NCBI GenBank assembly: GCA_039619475.1 | Contig: CM077115.1 | Span: forward strand, 136,350,172 to 136,414,171 | Reading direction: 5' to 3' | Source: Icerya purchasi | Taxonomy: Eukaryota; Arthropoda; Insecta; Hemiptera; Monophlebidae | DNA length: 64,000 nt | In this document: positions 34,161-45,665 of the stretch, in pieces | Numbering within the stretch: position 1 is the first letter of the stretch | Layout of the letters: each line of letters begins with the position of its first letter | The notes under the pieces: generated by a model | What the model was told of the DNA's origin: nothing | The model's database searches: none | The model's input: the letters and a program-made list of their open reading frames with translations, nothing else | Program-made: the position numbers and the translations under genes

Positions 34161-34210
34161 TAATTTTAGCTGAACTATGCCTGAAAACGTTTCTAAATAG
34201 TATATTTATA
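34161..34210 (+). ncRNA. Degraded hammerhead-like motif of a Penelope-like element
   Basis: TTTTAGCTGA is followed, after loss of part of the core and stem II, by CCTGAAAACGTTTCTAAATA. The 3' half is identical to the motif in the 42-43 kb copies. The core CTGATGA is incomplete, so it cannot be active. No other Penelope sequence is clear around it. Confidence 0.5.
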
Positions 34211-35451
34211 TTATATTTAAATTTGTTAAATTTGTATTTTGTTCCACGTTGCCATTTATGATAAAAAACGACGATTTTATACGGTAGAATTCGCTTAATT
34301 ATTTTATGTTTAAATTTTTTTGTACATATAAGTTGAAGAGGAGTTATTTTTCGTATAGTCATCGACCGTTTTAATAGGAATCATACGAAAAACTAAATTG
34401 GATGTTTTTCGGTGATACATGAATATTACACATACAGCGTGTGGGTTAATTAATTCAACGGCGAATACTCGGCACTTTTTGAATTTTACGATTTCGGCAC
34501 TAGCATGAAGAATGGTAGATCTGATGAGACATATTTCTAAATGGTTTAAGTTTGTTTTCTTTTTATTAAAAACGGGGTTTTCAATTACAATATCCGTACG
34601 TTTATTGAAAATCCGATAAAACATCTGGTGGTTGCTAAATTTGATTATTTAAATAGAGACAGTAGTTGAAAAATAATTTCGTTTTCGAAAAAGAACAAAA
34701 ATTTACTTCTATTCTCCATTGGTGTTTATCGTGGATTTTTCATTTATCAAGATATTTCGTTATACAGTAATAATTATTTTTCGGGAGAAAAAAAAAAAAA
34801 GGATATTAAATATGCCCGAAAACATTTTAAAACAGCATTTTTTAAAACATCTTTTATATCGTAATAAAATTATCCGTCAGTGTTATTTCAACTCGAAACG
34901 CGTTTTTATTGCTTTCATTGTTTGTTTCTTTCTTGTTTTTTTTTTCTTTTTTTTTCTTTTCTTAATTTATCGATTTTTCACTATTATACTTACTATTTTC
35001 GATTCAAATTTTGCATTAATCACTGTCGTCTTCGGGAAGATAAGCTTCATAGTTTGATATATTTCACGTACATTTCCGCTAGTAATTAATAGTATTTATA
35101 ATATTAACCGTTTACTATGAATCGAGAAGGAGTATCGCAATGCAACGCAAAAGTCACATTTGAGTACTAAAAATATACCAAAGAGTTTATAGCATCAGAA
35201 AACATTTCAGATTCTGCGAATTAATTTTTGTACGAAATACACACAAAGGAACTTTTAAATAACCATATCTTATCAGTACCGTAATATGATGCGAGCACAT
35301 TTTAGTGTCTTCGCAGAATGAACTAAAAATTCAATTTACAACTAAATTTCCAATTCCGTTTACTGATGGCTGACATTTGAGGAAATACTTTGGCTATTAC
35401 ACTGATACGTACATGTACATATATATATATATATATATTTATATATTTTTT

Positions 35452-35482
<31 letters not shown>

Positions 35483-36646
35483 ATAAAGCATATAAGGAAT
35501 GAAAATAAGGAAAAAAACAAGATGGACCTAGCGTAAGGAAGGTCTGCGATTTACTAAAAACTCGTTTCCGAAGTGGCCAGGAATGGTGAGCGGAAAAAGT
35601 TAGCTCTTATACGAGACCTGAATTGATAATAAATTTATACCGCTCCAAAACAAGATGGCAAGTTTTTCACGTGTCCTTTTCGTCCAGCTTATTTTCTTTG
35701 AAATCTGTCGCACTGTAATCACACTGCGCGGACCCAGTTAGTTTCTGCGCTTTTTCCTGATTCGTAAAGCACTGCAGTGTTTATTTTGGTTCCTGCGAAA
35801 TTACGATTATTCCCGCGTTTTTTCGTTTTATATATGTATGAATACGTATTACCCAGAAACGACACGTAATTTTCGGTGCTTTTTTTTAGATTCGTGATAT
35901 TATTCCGGTATTCTATGGTCGTTTTGTAACTTACGCGTAATAATAAGCTAAATATTACAGGCCAATAAAACAAAGTATTGAAATTATATGGAAATTTTGA
36001 AAATAAAAAGTATATATTGTTATTTCGTCCCTATACGGATGCCGTTGTTATACACACCCATCATTAACCCTGTGGACGGTGCAGTTTCCTTATTCCAGGC
36101 TCTCGATTCCGATCTCGCTAATGTCTCCTGAATTTCTGGTGCCGCTCCTTTCGATCGGAGACTAGAGTTCTTTTCTTTCACAAATTGTTAATCAAATCTA
36201 TCGGATCTCAGAGGAAAAATGTATTGAAACAAAACAAATAGCGCATACGCCGTTGACGCGTTTATCGAAAACTTCTTTTGCACACTCTATGATCGAATTC
36301 TACCATAAACGAGGCGATAAGCTTAATATCGACTGCATATGTGTAGCCGCCGTTTATTAACGGGAAAATTGAAAATTACCCCGGGGTGAGCTGATAGTCC
36401 TGACAACAGGCAACTCCTGACGTCACATCTCAACTAACACATTTTTACGTTACGCTAAACATTATTTCGGAACAATATCAAGAATCGGAGACGGCAGTGT
36501 AACATTTGCCTCACACTACTATCATCCCCCCTCTCCCCGTGCGATATGTCACAAAGTAGTGTTATCTACCCAGACTATAAAGAGATACCTGATTAGTTTA
36601 CGTTAATTTTACCCTTACCACTACTATAGTCGATGTTTGGATATAT
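34211..36646. other. Unassigned A+T-rich DNA with TA microsatellite
   Basis: It contains (TA)n blocks at about 35417-35472 and T/C-rich runs near 34930-34970. A string TATGCCCGAAAACA near 34810 resembles part of the hammerhead-like motif but is too short to call. A less A+T-rich patch lies at 36050-36180 with no coding signal. Confidence 0.35.
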
Positions 36647-36654
36647 GAAGTTTC

Positions 36655-36995
36655 CAGGCCCGTGCCCATAATTTTAAAAGGGAAGGGGGGGGGGATTCAC
36701 TTCTCATATTTATTTTATAAATAACAATACATATTTTTAACACTAATATCCGCATATTATTAATAATTTCCATCATTTCGATATTTATATGTATTAATAA
36801 TTTACATAAATGAATTACCCCCCCGTATATGAACATTAATAAAAATTACATATACCCGTAATAAAAAAAATTGTTCTTAAGATATTAATGAAGTACCCAA
36901 AAATATAGAGCATATTTTTTCTTTTTTCTTTTAAAGGTAAGACTATTATTTCAGTTCTCATGGGAGGGGGTTCCCCTGCTGTGGATACGGCCTTG
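36655..36995 (-). mobile_element. hAT-like MITE, copy 1, perfect 8-bp duplication
   Basis: It is flanked by GAAGTTTC at 36647-36654 and 36996-37003. The ends are CAGGCCCGTGCCCATAATTT and, on the complement of the right end, CAAGGCCGTATCCACAGCAG. These are imperfect inverted repeats beginning CA and typical of hAT-like elements. The 341-bp interior is A+T-rich, with a poly-G tract near the left end and no transposase. It is inverted relative to copy 2 at 38853-39288 and shares most of its length with it. Confidence 0.88.
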
Positions 36996-37003
36996 GAAGT
37001 TTC

Positions 37004-37606
37004 CGTCTGGTCTGTGAAAGGACGGAAAATTCTCGGTAATTTACGATACATGAAATTATTCCCTTTTGATATTACTTTCACGTTACGTTAAATTTCCCGC
37101 AGAAATGCGTTGTTATTCCAAAATAAATTACAATCGATAATGTAAAGAGAACAGCTTCAATCAGATTTTACGCTTGTTCAATTAATGTTGCTTGAGAATA
37201 ATCACGAGATCATCTTTAAGCATATTTTACTGTAAAACATACTATTTTCGATCGGATAATTGTTTTTTTTTTATTTTTAGCGCATTTTTATTAAATTTTT
37301 GGAACAAATCTCGAAGTCGGTATTGCTTAACTTCAATTTTTTAATCGTTAATCATTTAAATTTTATCCACGTACTAAAAATTGAGTGCCTTTTGAATATT
37401 GACTACTTCGGATAGATGAGGATATCACTTTTTCCGTGTACTCGCGCATGAGAATATATCGATGAATTATGCTTGTAAGAGAATACTATTATTTATGTCC
37501 TTTTTCAAGGGAAACAGGCATATAAAACTGTAATTATTACTTAAGTTTAACCTATAATTAAGCTGTTAGCCGCGCCAATTGTGGTCAACAGACCGGGGTG
37601 GCTTAG

Positions 37607-37640
<34 letters not shown>

Positions 37641-38844
37641 TGTAGAAGTGTACAAACTGGCGCGCACAAAGCGATAATTCAGGCCATCCAACGGCCGTTC
37701 CTGAAGAATCTCAGCGCGTGAGAACTAACTCCGTTTTCTTCCACGGTCTTTCCATTTCCACATATAAATTTGTTTTACACGACCGAAAATCTGAAATTAA
37801 ATTTCAAAATTAGTCTAAATAACCTCGGACTCGGAAACTAACCTGAGTCCTCGCTTACCATCGCAGCCACCGCCCGCAAGATTTTTCAAAATTCGGAGCG
37901 TAAGTATTCAAAACGTTCCAAAAATTTATTTTCCCCTTCCTCCTCAGCTCAAGTTCCCCCGATCTTTTTTCGTAATCATTTTTTGTTTATTTTTATTTCG
38001 ACTGCACCGAAGCGCCCCAACCGTTTCTCAAATTTAACTTTATCTTATTAAATATGTTTTTTGCTTTCATTTTTTTAAATGTGTGTTTTTGTTATTTTTC
38101 TTTTCATACCTATTATACAAATTGATAATGCGTGAGAAATTTAAACAAAACATCCTCTTTATTTCGTTACTACGTGTATAGGAATTTTTTCTTTCGCTTT
38201 TGAAATTTAAATTCTGAAAATTTTCAAAAAAGCAACACAGATCTCTCTCACTGTATTGTACTCACATACATATACAAATATGGAGGAAAATTAAATTTTA
38301 CTTTTCTACTGAGAGTATGTCAATTCCGGGAGATCACTGAAAACAATCGAAACTCAGATTGCAAATATTTACGGACATTTTCGTAGCGTTTATTTTAAAA
38401 ATATATTTCTTAATCTCATCGCCTGAATAGAGACTGTTATACATACGTCCGGGAGGGGGGGGGATAAAACCTAGATTTTACGCGTAATAAAGGGATGAAA
38501 CACGGGGAAACTGATGGAGACGTACAAGTCTTGAAATACTTTGAATAGAAATTTTGAAGGAAATTTCTGTACCACGTTTCGCTCTAACATTTTTATTTTT
38601 ACATTTTAAATTTTCGAAACATACATATCTTGAAATCTACGGAAGCTTCTATAATTGGTATTCTTCAGTATGGAGAGACTTGTAGAAAACGTATCGACAT
38701 TGCAGAAAACGTATCGACATTACATACATGAGAAGGTACATGTGTATGTGTTCGAAATAAACGAAATAGCTGATATTGAACAACCGCTGAATCGCAATGA
38801 CCGGTACAGATTCGGTTATATAATGAGAAAGAGTGATATAAAGT
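37004..38844. other. Unassigned DNA with A-tailed fragment
   Basis: Positions 37280-37327 match part of the outer arm of the foldback at 2515-3010. A 30-nt A-run at about 37608-37637 follows GACCGGGGTGGCTTAG and may be the tail of an unrecognised retroelement. A G-run lies at about 38454-38462. No gene was seen. Confidence 0.4.
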
Positions 38845-38852
38845 ATGTATAC

Positions 38853-39288
38853 CAAGGCCGTGTCCACGGGGAGGGTTTTGGGTGTTAACCCCCCCCCCCC
38901 CATGAGAACTGAAATAGTTATTATAAATACACAAAAATCTGAAAAAAATCACAAATTTAAAATAAATATTGATGATTTTTTAAGATGTTCTTACCTACTT
39001 TTAAAAGAAAAAAGGAAAAATATGCTCCATATTTTTAGGTACTTCATTAATAGCTTAATGAAAATTTTTTTATTACGAGTATAGTCAATAACGTATATAA
39101 TTTTTATTAATGTTCATATACGGGGGGTAATTCATTTATGTAAATTATTAATACATATAAATCAAAACGATGGAAATTATTAATAGTACGAATATTAGTG
39201 AAAAATGTATTATGTATAAAATAAATATGCAAAGAAAGTTTTCATCCCCCCCCCCCCCCCCCCTTCTAAAATTCTGGGCACGGGCCTG
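38853..39288 (+). mobile_element. hAT-like MITE, copy 2, perfect 8-bp duplication
   Basis: It is flanked by ATGTATAC at 38845-38852 and 39289-39296. The left end is CAAGGCCGTGTCCACGGGGA and the complement of the right end is CAGGCCCGTGCCCAGAATTT. It is 436 bp long with poly-C tracts near both ends (about 38889-38900 and 39246-39263) and no transposase. It matches copy 1 in inverted orientation, with indels in the middle. Confidence 0.9.
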
Positions 39289-39296
39289 ATGTATAC

Positions 39297-41823
39297 ATCT
39301 TTGTAATGATAGTCGAAAAATATCCCCGTTAAACTCCCCTCAAGACGTTTTTAGAAAAACTCGAAACACTGAAGGAATGCGGTAATCGGTATAATAAAAC
39401 TACGACCGATATTATGTGTGCGTGCGTGTTTAAACGGATGACCAAAGATTATTAACTGCACAGTATTATACGGTTGTAGTGATTTAAATGTAAGACTATC
39501 CATATTTTACCGATGTTTTTTTTTTTTTTTATTAGTTCTAAAAGTATCGGTAAATTCGTATTCAACAAATCACTCCTATCTGATATTCTATCAATTTAGG
39601 TGACACTAGGAATATGCGCGCCCTCGTGGACTATATTTATTCCTACCTATGTACGCTAACTATCGAGAAAATTTTTGAGTCCTTAATCTGGACCCTGGAA
39701 ATTTCGGAATCTTTGGATTTTTTGGAAGATGCAAAATTCAACCGCGATTAAATTTCTTGAGCAGTAGTTTCTTCCCCTATTTTTAGTTTATCTCGGAGAA
39801 AAGTTCGATAAAAATAATATATTTCCGTGAAAATGCGGGCCAGATTTTTACTGAAGGAGTGGCACACAGACACGCGCCCGAGGGTCCCTTGCAAGATACC
39901 ACCGGCAGCACAACTTAGAAAAACGCAGTGATTAAATAATGGACTTGTAAAAGCAACGGAATAAAGGAACAGTTCCTTAAAACACGAGTATATTTTATTT
40001 TTTTCCTTTACTCGACGACAAATACGATCTGGGCGACTGGATTGAGTGGACGACTTAAACAGACACACATACTTGGCGACTAGAAAACCGTAGAAAAATA
40101 AGAAACAGAAAAATTCTTTACCGCGGCTTTGTAACTACTAGATGAGTGTAAACATACTGACGGCGATTAAATGTTACACTACGAACCGAAAAGCATGATA
40201 AATACGACCGATCAAACGTAACCAAAGAGATATCTTATCTGTAGAATCAGCCGACAAATTTGTAGTGACCTGTTTCGTGGGAAATCACAAAATTCCTCAC
40301 TGATCGGCCGCGACACTCGCAAAATACCAAACCACTACACTGGCGAGTACACTAGCCGACTCTAAACATATCATCGGCCTGTAAAGAGAGTACCTCGCCT
40401 ATACACGTACAAATTCCGTCCACGGAACATCATCGGCTTTCGTATAAACTCGCCGGTATCCGAATCAACGAGTGGCGACTAGGTCGAAACACACACCAGC
40501 GATATGCGTAGGCTAGAGCGAATAATGTGATAAAAGTAAATCAATTCTCTCGATGTAGCGATAAATTACGAGAACTGTGCCCGACGTATGATCCGACACA
40601 TCTGTCGCTAAACGGGATAGAGGAACATATACATAATAGTATAGTGGCTCTACAAATCACCGAAATTCTTCATTTAGAAACCGGATAAAAAATAAATCGG
40701 GGCTGCAGGTACGATCCGTACAGCGGTTGAAGTATTTTTTTAAATTTCATTCATTCTTGACTGTTCTTTATTGCACAAAAAATTGAATACAGCCAAAAGT
40801 ACAAATCACAGTTAAACAACATAGGAATACCCGTAATTAGTACGAGTACGCCACTAAACTGTATGAGTCTCCAGGTGATGTCGCGGATGTTACCGCGAGA
40901 GGATTAAACGTTAAAATATCGTGATCATTTTTGTAATATTTAATAATACGGTAGAAAAATTACCGTTAAACTGAAATGTATCTCGCACGACGAAATTACA
41001 AGCTGCATTAAAAAACCGGACGATGATATATTTGTCGCGTCAGTCAGCGTACATCGGATTATAAGTGTTGGAACATTTTTTTGATATTCTTCGAAATTTT
41101 CAAATCTTAATTCGCTACGCGGGCGAATCTAGTTCGGCAAACTATATTTCGCTTCTTGCAATATTTTTGGCAACTTTTGTCGCGCATTAAACGAAATTCG
41201 ACTTCTATAACTGTGATAAGAATGAAAGAGATATCTCGAATCTGCTCTCTCGTGAATTGTATAAAGCTATTATTTAAAAAGGTTCCGAGAATTGCCGAGT
41301 ACATATTTACAATTGAGTAGCGGAACATGCATCACAAGTAGCGTCGTTTTATTTAGAATGTCTCACGCGGCTATTGCTGGCAATAGTTTGCCGGATACGA
41401 TTGCTGAACTATTTCCCCCCATATCGAGAATTCTCTTTGACGATTTCGGCTTTTGAACGTTAACCAATTTTACTGGCGGGAATATCAACACCGAATCGGT
41501 AGCTAATTTATTTACCGTCCAACAACTGAGGATAGGATAATTAAAATCAATTCCAATTCAAGCAAAATTGCCAAATCCGAATGTGGAAATAAATGTTAAT
41601 TAGATATATTTGCATTATACTCGCTAAACAAAAACAAAGCAAAAAAAACAAAAAAAAACAATAAACGCCAAAATTGTGTTTTTAGAAATCTCGGACTTGT
41701 ATCATATCTAAAAAGAACCCTAACAACTTCACACAATTTTCCTCTTACCATTAAGTAGGTATTTTGATCACTCATTGTTTCTAATTTATTTAATATATAT
41801 ATATATATTAAAAATAAATAAAT
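39297..41823. other. Unassigned, less A+T-rich DNA
   Basis: Unlike its neighbours, much of 39590-41580 is not repeat-like. The minus frame 39748-40068 has no recognisable motif and no good splice context. A (TA)n is at about 41791-41810. It may be unique host sequence, perhaps intronic. Confidence 0.35.
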
Positions 41824-42134
41824 AAATGCTATCTTTTTTTTTTCTTCTTTTTTTTGGGCACGTCAACAGTGGAACTTACCCAACGCAAAGGATTGTACAT
41901 TATATAAGGAAAAGATTATTAATGATGTAAAGAAGGCCAACAAAGGAACTATATTGAGAGAGGGGAATGCAGGAATGGAGTGGACACTACAAGGAGTAGG
42001 AAAAGGTGCAGAAGACTAGAATACAGAGTAGAACGTTTGGAGGAAATAAAGGGGCATTCGAACAAAATATATAATATAATAAAACAAACTTTAATAACAA
42101 ACAATATAGAACAATAAATTGGATAAATACCTAT

Positions 42135-42171
42135 TTAGAAACGTTTTCGGGCATAACCCATCATCAGCTAA
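42135..42171 (-). ncRNA. Hammerhead-like ribozyme motif, left arm
   Basis: On the minus strand: TTAG (stem I), CTGATGA, an extra T, GGGT-TAT-GCCC (stem II, with a U-G pair), GAA, AACGTT (self-complementary stem III), T before the cleavage site, and CTAA closing stem I. It is the mirror copy of 42932-42968. The perfect palindrome AACGTT suits a dimeric ribozyme. Activity is inferred. Confidence 0.62.
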
Positions 42172-42530
42172 CAATAACTTAAAGGAAACTTAAAACATAT
42201 GTATATATAGTAGATGTAAAGAGGAATAAACATAGCAGGTATAAAAATCAATAGGTTGAAAATGCTAATAATTAATATAAAATATAAAATAAAACAAGAA
42301 GACAAAAAGTTAAATTTTTATATTAAACAGTGGATTATTATTATTAGGTGTTTGGTCATTTAAAATATTATTTTTATATTTATTTATATAATAATTTTCT
42401 GCAATGTTCATATTATTACCTTTGTGATAAGTGGCCAGGATGGTTACAGTATTTTCTATTGAATTTGGTTTATGTTTATTTTTAATTAGATGTTCTGCAT
42501 AGGTTGATTTTTCTATTTCATTATTATTAA

Positions 42531-42743
42531 ATGCTTTTATATGTTCTATTTAATAATAATGAAGTAGAAAAATCAACCTATGCAGAACATCTAATTAAAA
42601 ATAAACATAAACCAAATTCAATAGAAAATACTGTAACCATCCTGGCCACTTATCACAAAGGTAATAATATGAACATTGCAGAAAATTATTATATAAATAA
42701 ATATAAAAATAATATTTTAAATGACCAAACCCCTAATAATTAA
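42531..42743 (+). pseudogene. Penelope-like ORF C-terminus (after the GIY-YIG region)
   Basis: The plus frame gives KSTYAEHLIKNKHKPNSIEN, then HKGNNMNIAENYYINKYKNN and LNDQTPN before the stop. The pattern (S/F)xxAxHLxxxxH, a hydrophobic strand, then K..xMNxxExxxIxK...xLNDQ is that of the C-terminal region of Penelope-like retroelements, where it adjoins the GIY-YIG endonuclease. The catalytic GIY-YIG motif and the RT lie upstream in complete elements and are missing. The same frame is encoded on the minus strand in the left arm. Confidence 0.65.
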
Positions 42744-42931
42744 TCCACTGTTTAATATAAAAATTTAACTTTTTGTCTTCTTGTTTTATTTTATATTTTA
42801 TATTAATTATTAGCATTTTCAACCTATTGATTTTTATACCTGCTATGTTTATTCCTCTTTACATCTACTATATATACACATGTATTCCCTATATTCACTT
42901 CAGTATGTTTTAAGTTTCCTTTAAGTTAGTG

Positions 42932-42968
42932 TTAGCTGATGATGGGTTATGCCCGAAAACGTTTCTAA
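42932..42968 (+). ncRNA. Hammerhead-like ribozyme motif, right arm
   Basis: TTAG at 42932-42935 pairs with CTAA at 42965-42968. The core is CTGATGA at 42936-42942, stem II GGGT/GCCC surrounds a TAT loop, GAA is at 42955-42957, stem III is AACGTT at 42958-42963, and T42964 would precede cleavage. An unpaired T separates the core from stem II, as in all copies here. Known hammerheads of Penelope-like elements have similarly short stems I and III. Confidence 0.65.
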
Positions 42969-45124
42969 ATAGGTATTTATCCAATTTATTGTTCTATATT
43001 GTTTGTTATTAAAGTTTGTTTTATTATACTATTTTAACAAACAGGATGTATTCACCTACATCGAACAAAATGTGATTCGTGTTGCAGGTATAATTGAGCT
43101 GTGGAGGGTCAACACAAAGGTGATTGAACAATAGGAAAACGGAAAAGAGAAGCCGGAAGCAAACTATGATTGAACCGCAGGCGAACTATAGAGGAAATAA
43201 TCGAACAGCTAAGGTAAAAAGATTAAACCGAGGAAGAGAGGAAGGGAAGAGTTGAACAGAAAGGTAAAAAGATCGAGGATTGGAAAAGAATGAAGGATAG
43301 AATCCGGTCCAGAAATCGTGCTGGGAACGATAAGAAAGACAGTAGAGAGTTTGAGCAGGAAATCTACTAATGAATAGACCATTGGTCACCGCCGAACGTG
43401 CCAACGAGTCAACTAACTCGATGCCAGGAATTCCGCAATGACCAGGAATCCATAGTAGATCAATTACAACAGAGCGGGATGCAAATAAATTAAAAATTAA
43501 GAAGCGAATTTGGAGAATAATGGGATCAGTGACAAGGAAAAGGAGAGGAGATAGCCAATAAAACACTTTTCGAGTCCGAGTATAGGAGGAATCTAGAGAT
43601 GTTATTTGTCGAGGATATGAAAAGGACTGCCTGCAGGATAGCCATGGATTCGGCACGAAAAATAGAGGAAAAGTAGGGCAAGAGAAAGGATTCGGAATAG
43701 GTAAGCGCGGGAATAATGAATGCAGCCCCAAACGCCAACATCAGACTTCGAACCATTCGTGTAGATAATTGTATGGGAAGGAAAGTATAAGGATAATACG
43801 TAATTGAATTCGTTTTGAACGGCAGGATGAGGAAGAGATTTAATGTCCGAGGGGAGAACAAATAACTACTTCGGAGAATGCTTGAATTCAAAGAAATTAA
43901 AAGTGAAGTAAGGTGTGGTTTGGTGAAAGGGAGAAGAAAAGGCAAGAAGAGCATAAGCCGAGAAGAGATCGAGGATAATATATTGCGAGGAGAGAAGCGC
44001 CAGTTATCGGAAATAAATTGATAGGAATTTAGGAGTTTAGAATTACTAATGGGAAGGCGTTTAATCAGAAATCTTTCACCTAATAAGAGTCTTCGAATGA
44101 AAAGAGGAAGGAGAATCCCGGCTCTGCCAAAATGGCTGAAATTGGAGAAGTACTCCAATACAGAGACGAAGACATGAGTTTTGGATGCGATCAAGTTTAC
44201 GAAGAAATTTCTTGGGAGCACTAGCGTACAGGAATGTGCCGTAGTCAAATTTGGAAAGGATTATTGATCTATATAACATAAGTAAAATATAAGGATCATT
44301 TTTTCGGGTGAGAAAGAAATATGAAGAGAGGATAACGTATTTTCCAAAATAGCAAGAGAATTATTTAGCTCCTCGTTCACCGCAGATATATTATCTGACG
44401 AGGAATAGATAAGAATATCATCAGCATAGAACAACGACGTGGAGGAAACTCAGAGGATAGCGAGACTGTGAAAATATATATTGAAAAGAGTAGGACTATG
44501 ATCCCTGCGGGAGGCCTCGGTAAACCATCCTGGAATCATCAAAAAAGGGAGTAGAAAGGTGAATTATCCTGTTACGGAAAAGATTAATAACTAGTGAGGT
44601 GAAGTGGAGAGGAATATTGATAGAGAGCATTTTGTCATGCAAAGAAGGTAAATGGACATTATCAAGGACAGAGGTGGCATCAATGAACGCAGCAACGGTG
44701 AATTTTTTGAGGATAAGAGATTTATAAATGTCAGAAAGGAAGATAAGCAGTCCATAGAGCCCAGGCCCGGACGGAAACCAAACATATTGTCAGGGAGTAT
44801 ATTATGATGTTCTAGCCACCAGACCAGACGTTTATTGATCATGTTTTCGAAAAGTTTCCTTAAGAAAGAAGCCAAGGATATTGGACGGAAGGAATTAGGC
44901 TTTTTCTTACGAATCGGGATAACCATAAAATGCTATCTTATTTTTTCTATAACTTATTTTTCTAAGATTTTGCTGGTCTCCTTGAATCTTTAACAATCTA
45001 GCCTTCTTCTTTCGCACTAACTCATAAACCCTTTCTCAATCATAATTTTCTCTCTCTTTCCCGTTCCCATTTCTTCCTTTCTATCTTATGATTTTTTAAT
45101 CGTTTGTCCCGCTAATCACGTAAA

Positions 45125-45355
45125 AATGATATAAAAAAACGAAATAATCCGTAATAGTGTGATGGTCATACGAGCAAAGGCCATGTCATCGTATGCTTAT
45201 TGATCGATATACAAACATGTGCGCTCTCGGACTGCACTTGTATATCGATTAAAAATTAAGAAATAATTCCAATCAGTTTTCAGTCTACGTTGTACACGGA
45301 ACGTTGACTTTATACCACGAAGTCGCAATGATCGAGATCGAGCAATGCCGCTACA
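45125..45355 (+). mobile_element. SINE body, decayed, head missing
   Basis: It is similar to the downstream half of the SINE at 49930-50315. CGGACTGCACTTGTATATCG corresponds to CGGGACTGCACTTGTAGCGC there. A second shared block is AATCAGTT...AGTCT, and the end has GAGCAATGCCGCTACAA against GAGTATGGCACTATAA. The tRNA-like head is absent. Confidence 0.6.
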
Positions 45356-45389
45356 AGATAGATTTTACATTAGCTAGAATGCTACATTT

Positions 45390-45665
45390 TTTTTTTCTTT
45401 TTTTTTTTTTTTCTTTAATATCTGACCCAACTGCATGGACTTAGATCACCTACTCAGATTCTGAGGCAATCGGAGATAGAGAGTATAAAGGAAAGAAGGA
45501 GGGGAATAACGGCTAGCGATGGGAAGGAAAGGATAAAGGAATCATTGAAAGGGGTAGGAAGATCCAACGCTAAGAGTTCGGCGTATAGATGAGAGCACTC
45601 GGGAAAAAGAGCAGGGCATTCAAAGAGGCGATAGTTGGGGTCATATCCTTTGTGAATGCTATGTT
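45390..45665 (-). pseudogene. RNase H LINE 3' end fragment
   Basis: A T-rich run at 45389-45415 (poly-A on the minus strand) precedes a minus frame reading YDPNYRLFECPALF and LYAELLALDLPTP. This matches the C-terminal DADHVFFQC...LYSYLLKLGLPTP of the copies at 16530 and 48290. Only the last 90 or so codons and the 3' UTR remain. Confidence 0.65.

Larger units (their letters stand above)
42069..43060. mobile_element. Palindromic Penelope-like element with 11-bp duplication
   Basis: It is flanked by TCGAACAAAAT at 42058-42068 and 43061-43071, within the coding part of the LINE above. The arms, about 42075-42532 and 42548-43025, are nearly identical reverse complements around a 15-nt loop (42533-42547). 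Each arm carries the end of a Penelope-like ORF and a hammerhead-like motif reading outward. The right end ATGTATTCACCTACA matches, inverted, the left end of the fragment at 15236. The reverse transcriptase is absent from both arms. The element thus looks like two 5'-truncated copies of the 3' end in inverted orientation. Confidence 0.85.
41836..44927 (-). mobile_element. 5'-truncated RNase H LINE with 12-bp duplication
   Basis: It is flanked by AAATGCTATCTT at 41824-41835 and 44928-44939. The T-rich run after the left duplication is the poly-A tail on the minus strand. The minus strand reads from inside the RT: SFRPISLASFLRKLFENMIN, then MFGFRPGLGSMDCL, FYADDILIYSS near 44440-44400, LYRSIILSKFDYG and KKFLRKLDRIQNSCLRLCIG. 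RNase H follows, with IYTNGSKSDVGVWG near 43765-43725 and LLWIPGHCGIPGIELVDSLA near 43461-43402, then the C-terminus. Several frameshifts are present. The first RNase H Asp (usual YTDGS) is Asn here. A Penelope-like palindrome interrupts the C-terminal Cys/His motif at 42069-43060. Without it the LINE insert is about 2.1 kb. Confidence 0.88.

Noticed and set aside
34799..34830. Another hammerhead-like motif (TATGCCCGAAAACA)
   Set aside because: Only stem II and GAAA-like bases are present; core and stem I are missing and the match is too short.
37870..37905. Possible 36-nt plus-strand microexon between ATCGCAG and GTAAGT
   Set aside because: No pyrimidine tract, no neighbouring exons and no protein match; such pairs occur by chance.
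39748..40068. 106-codon minus frame
   Set aside because: No recognised domain and no convincing splice sites in an otherwise non-coding block.
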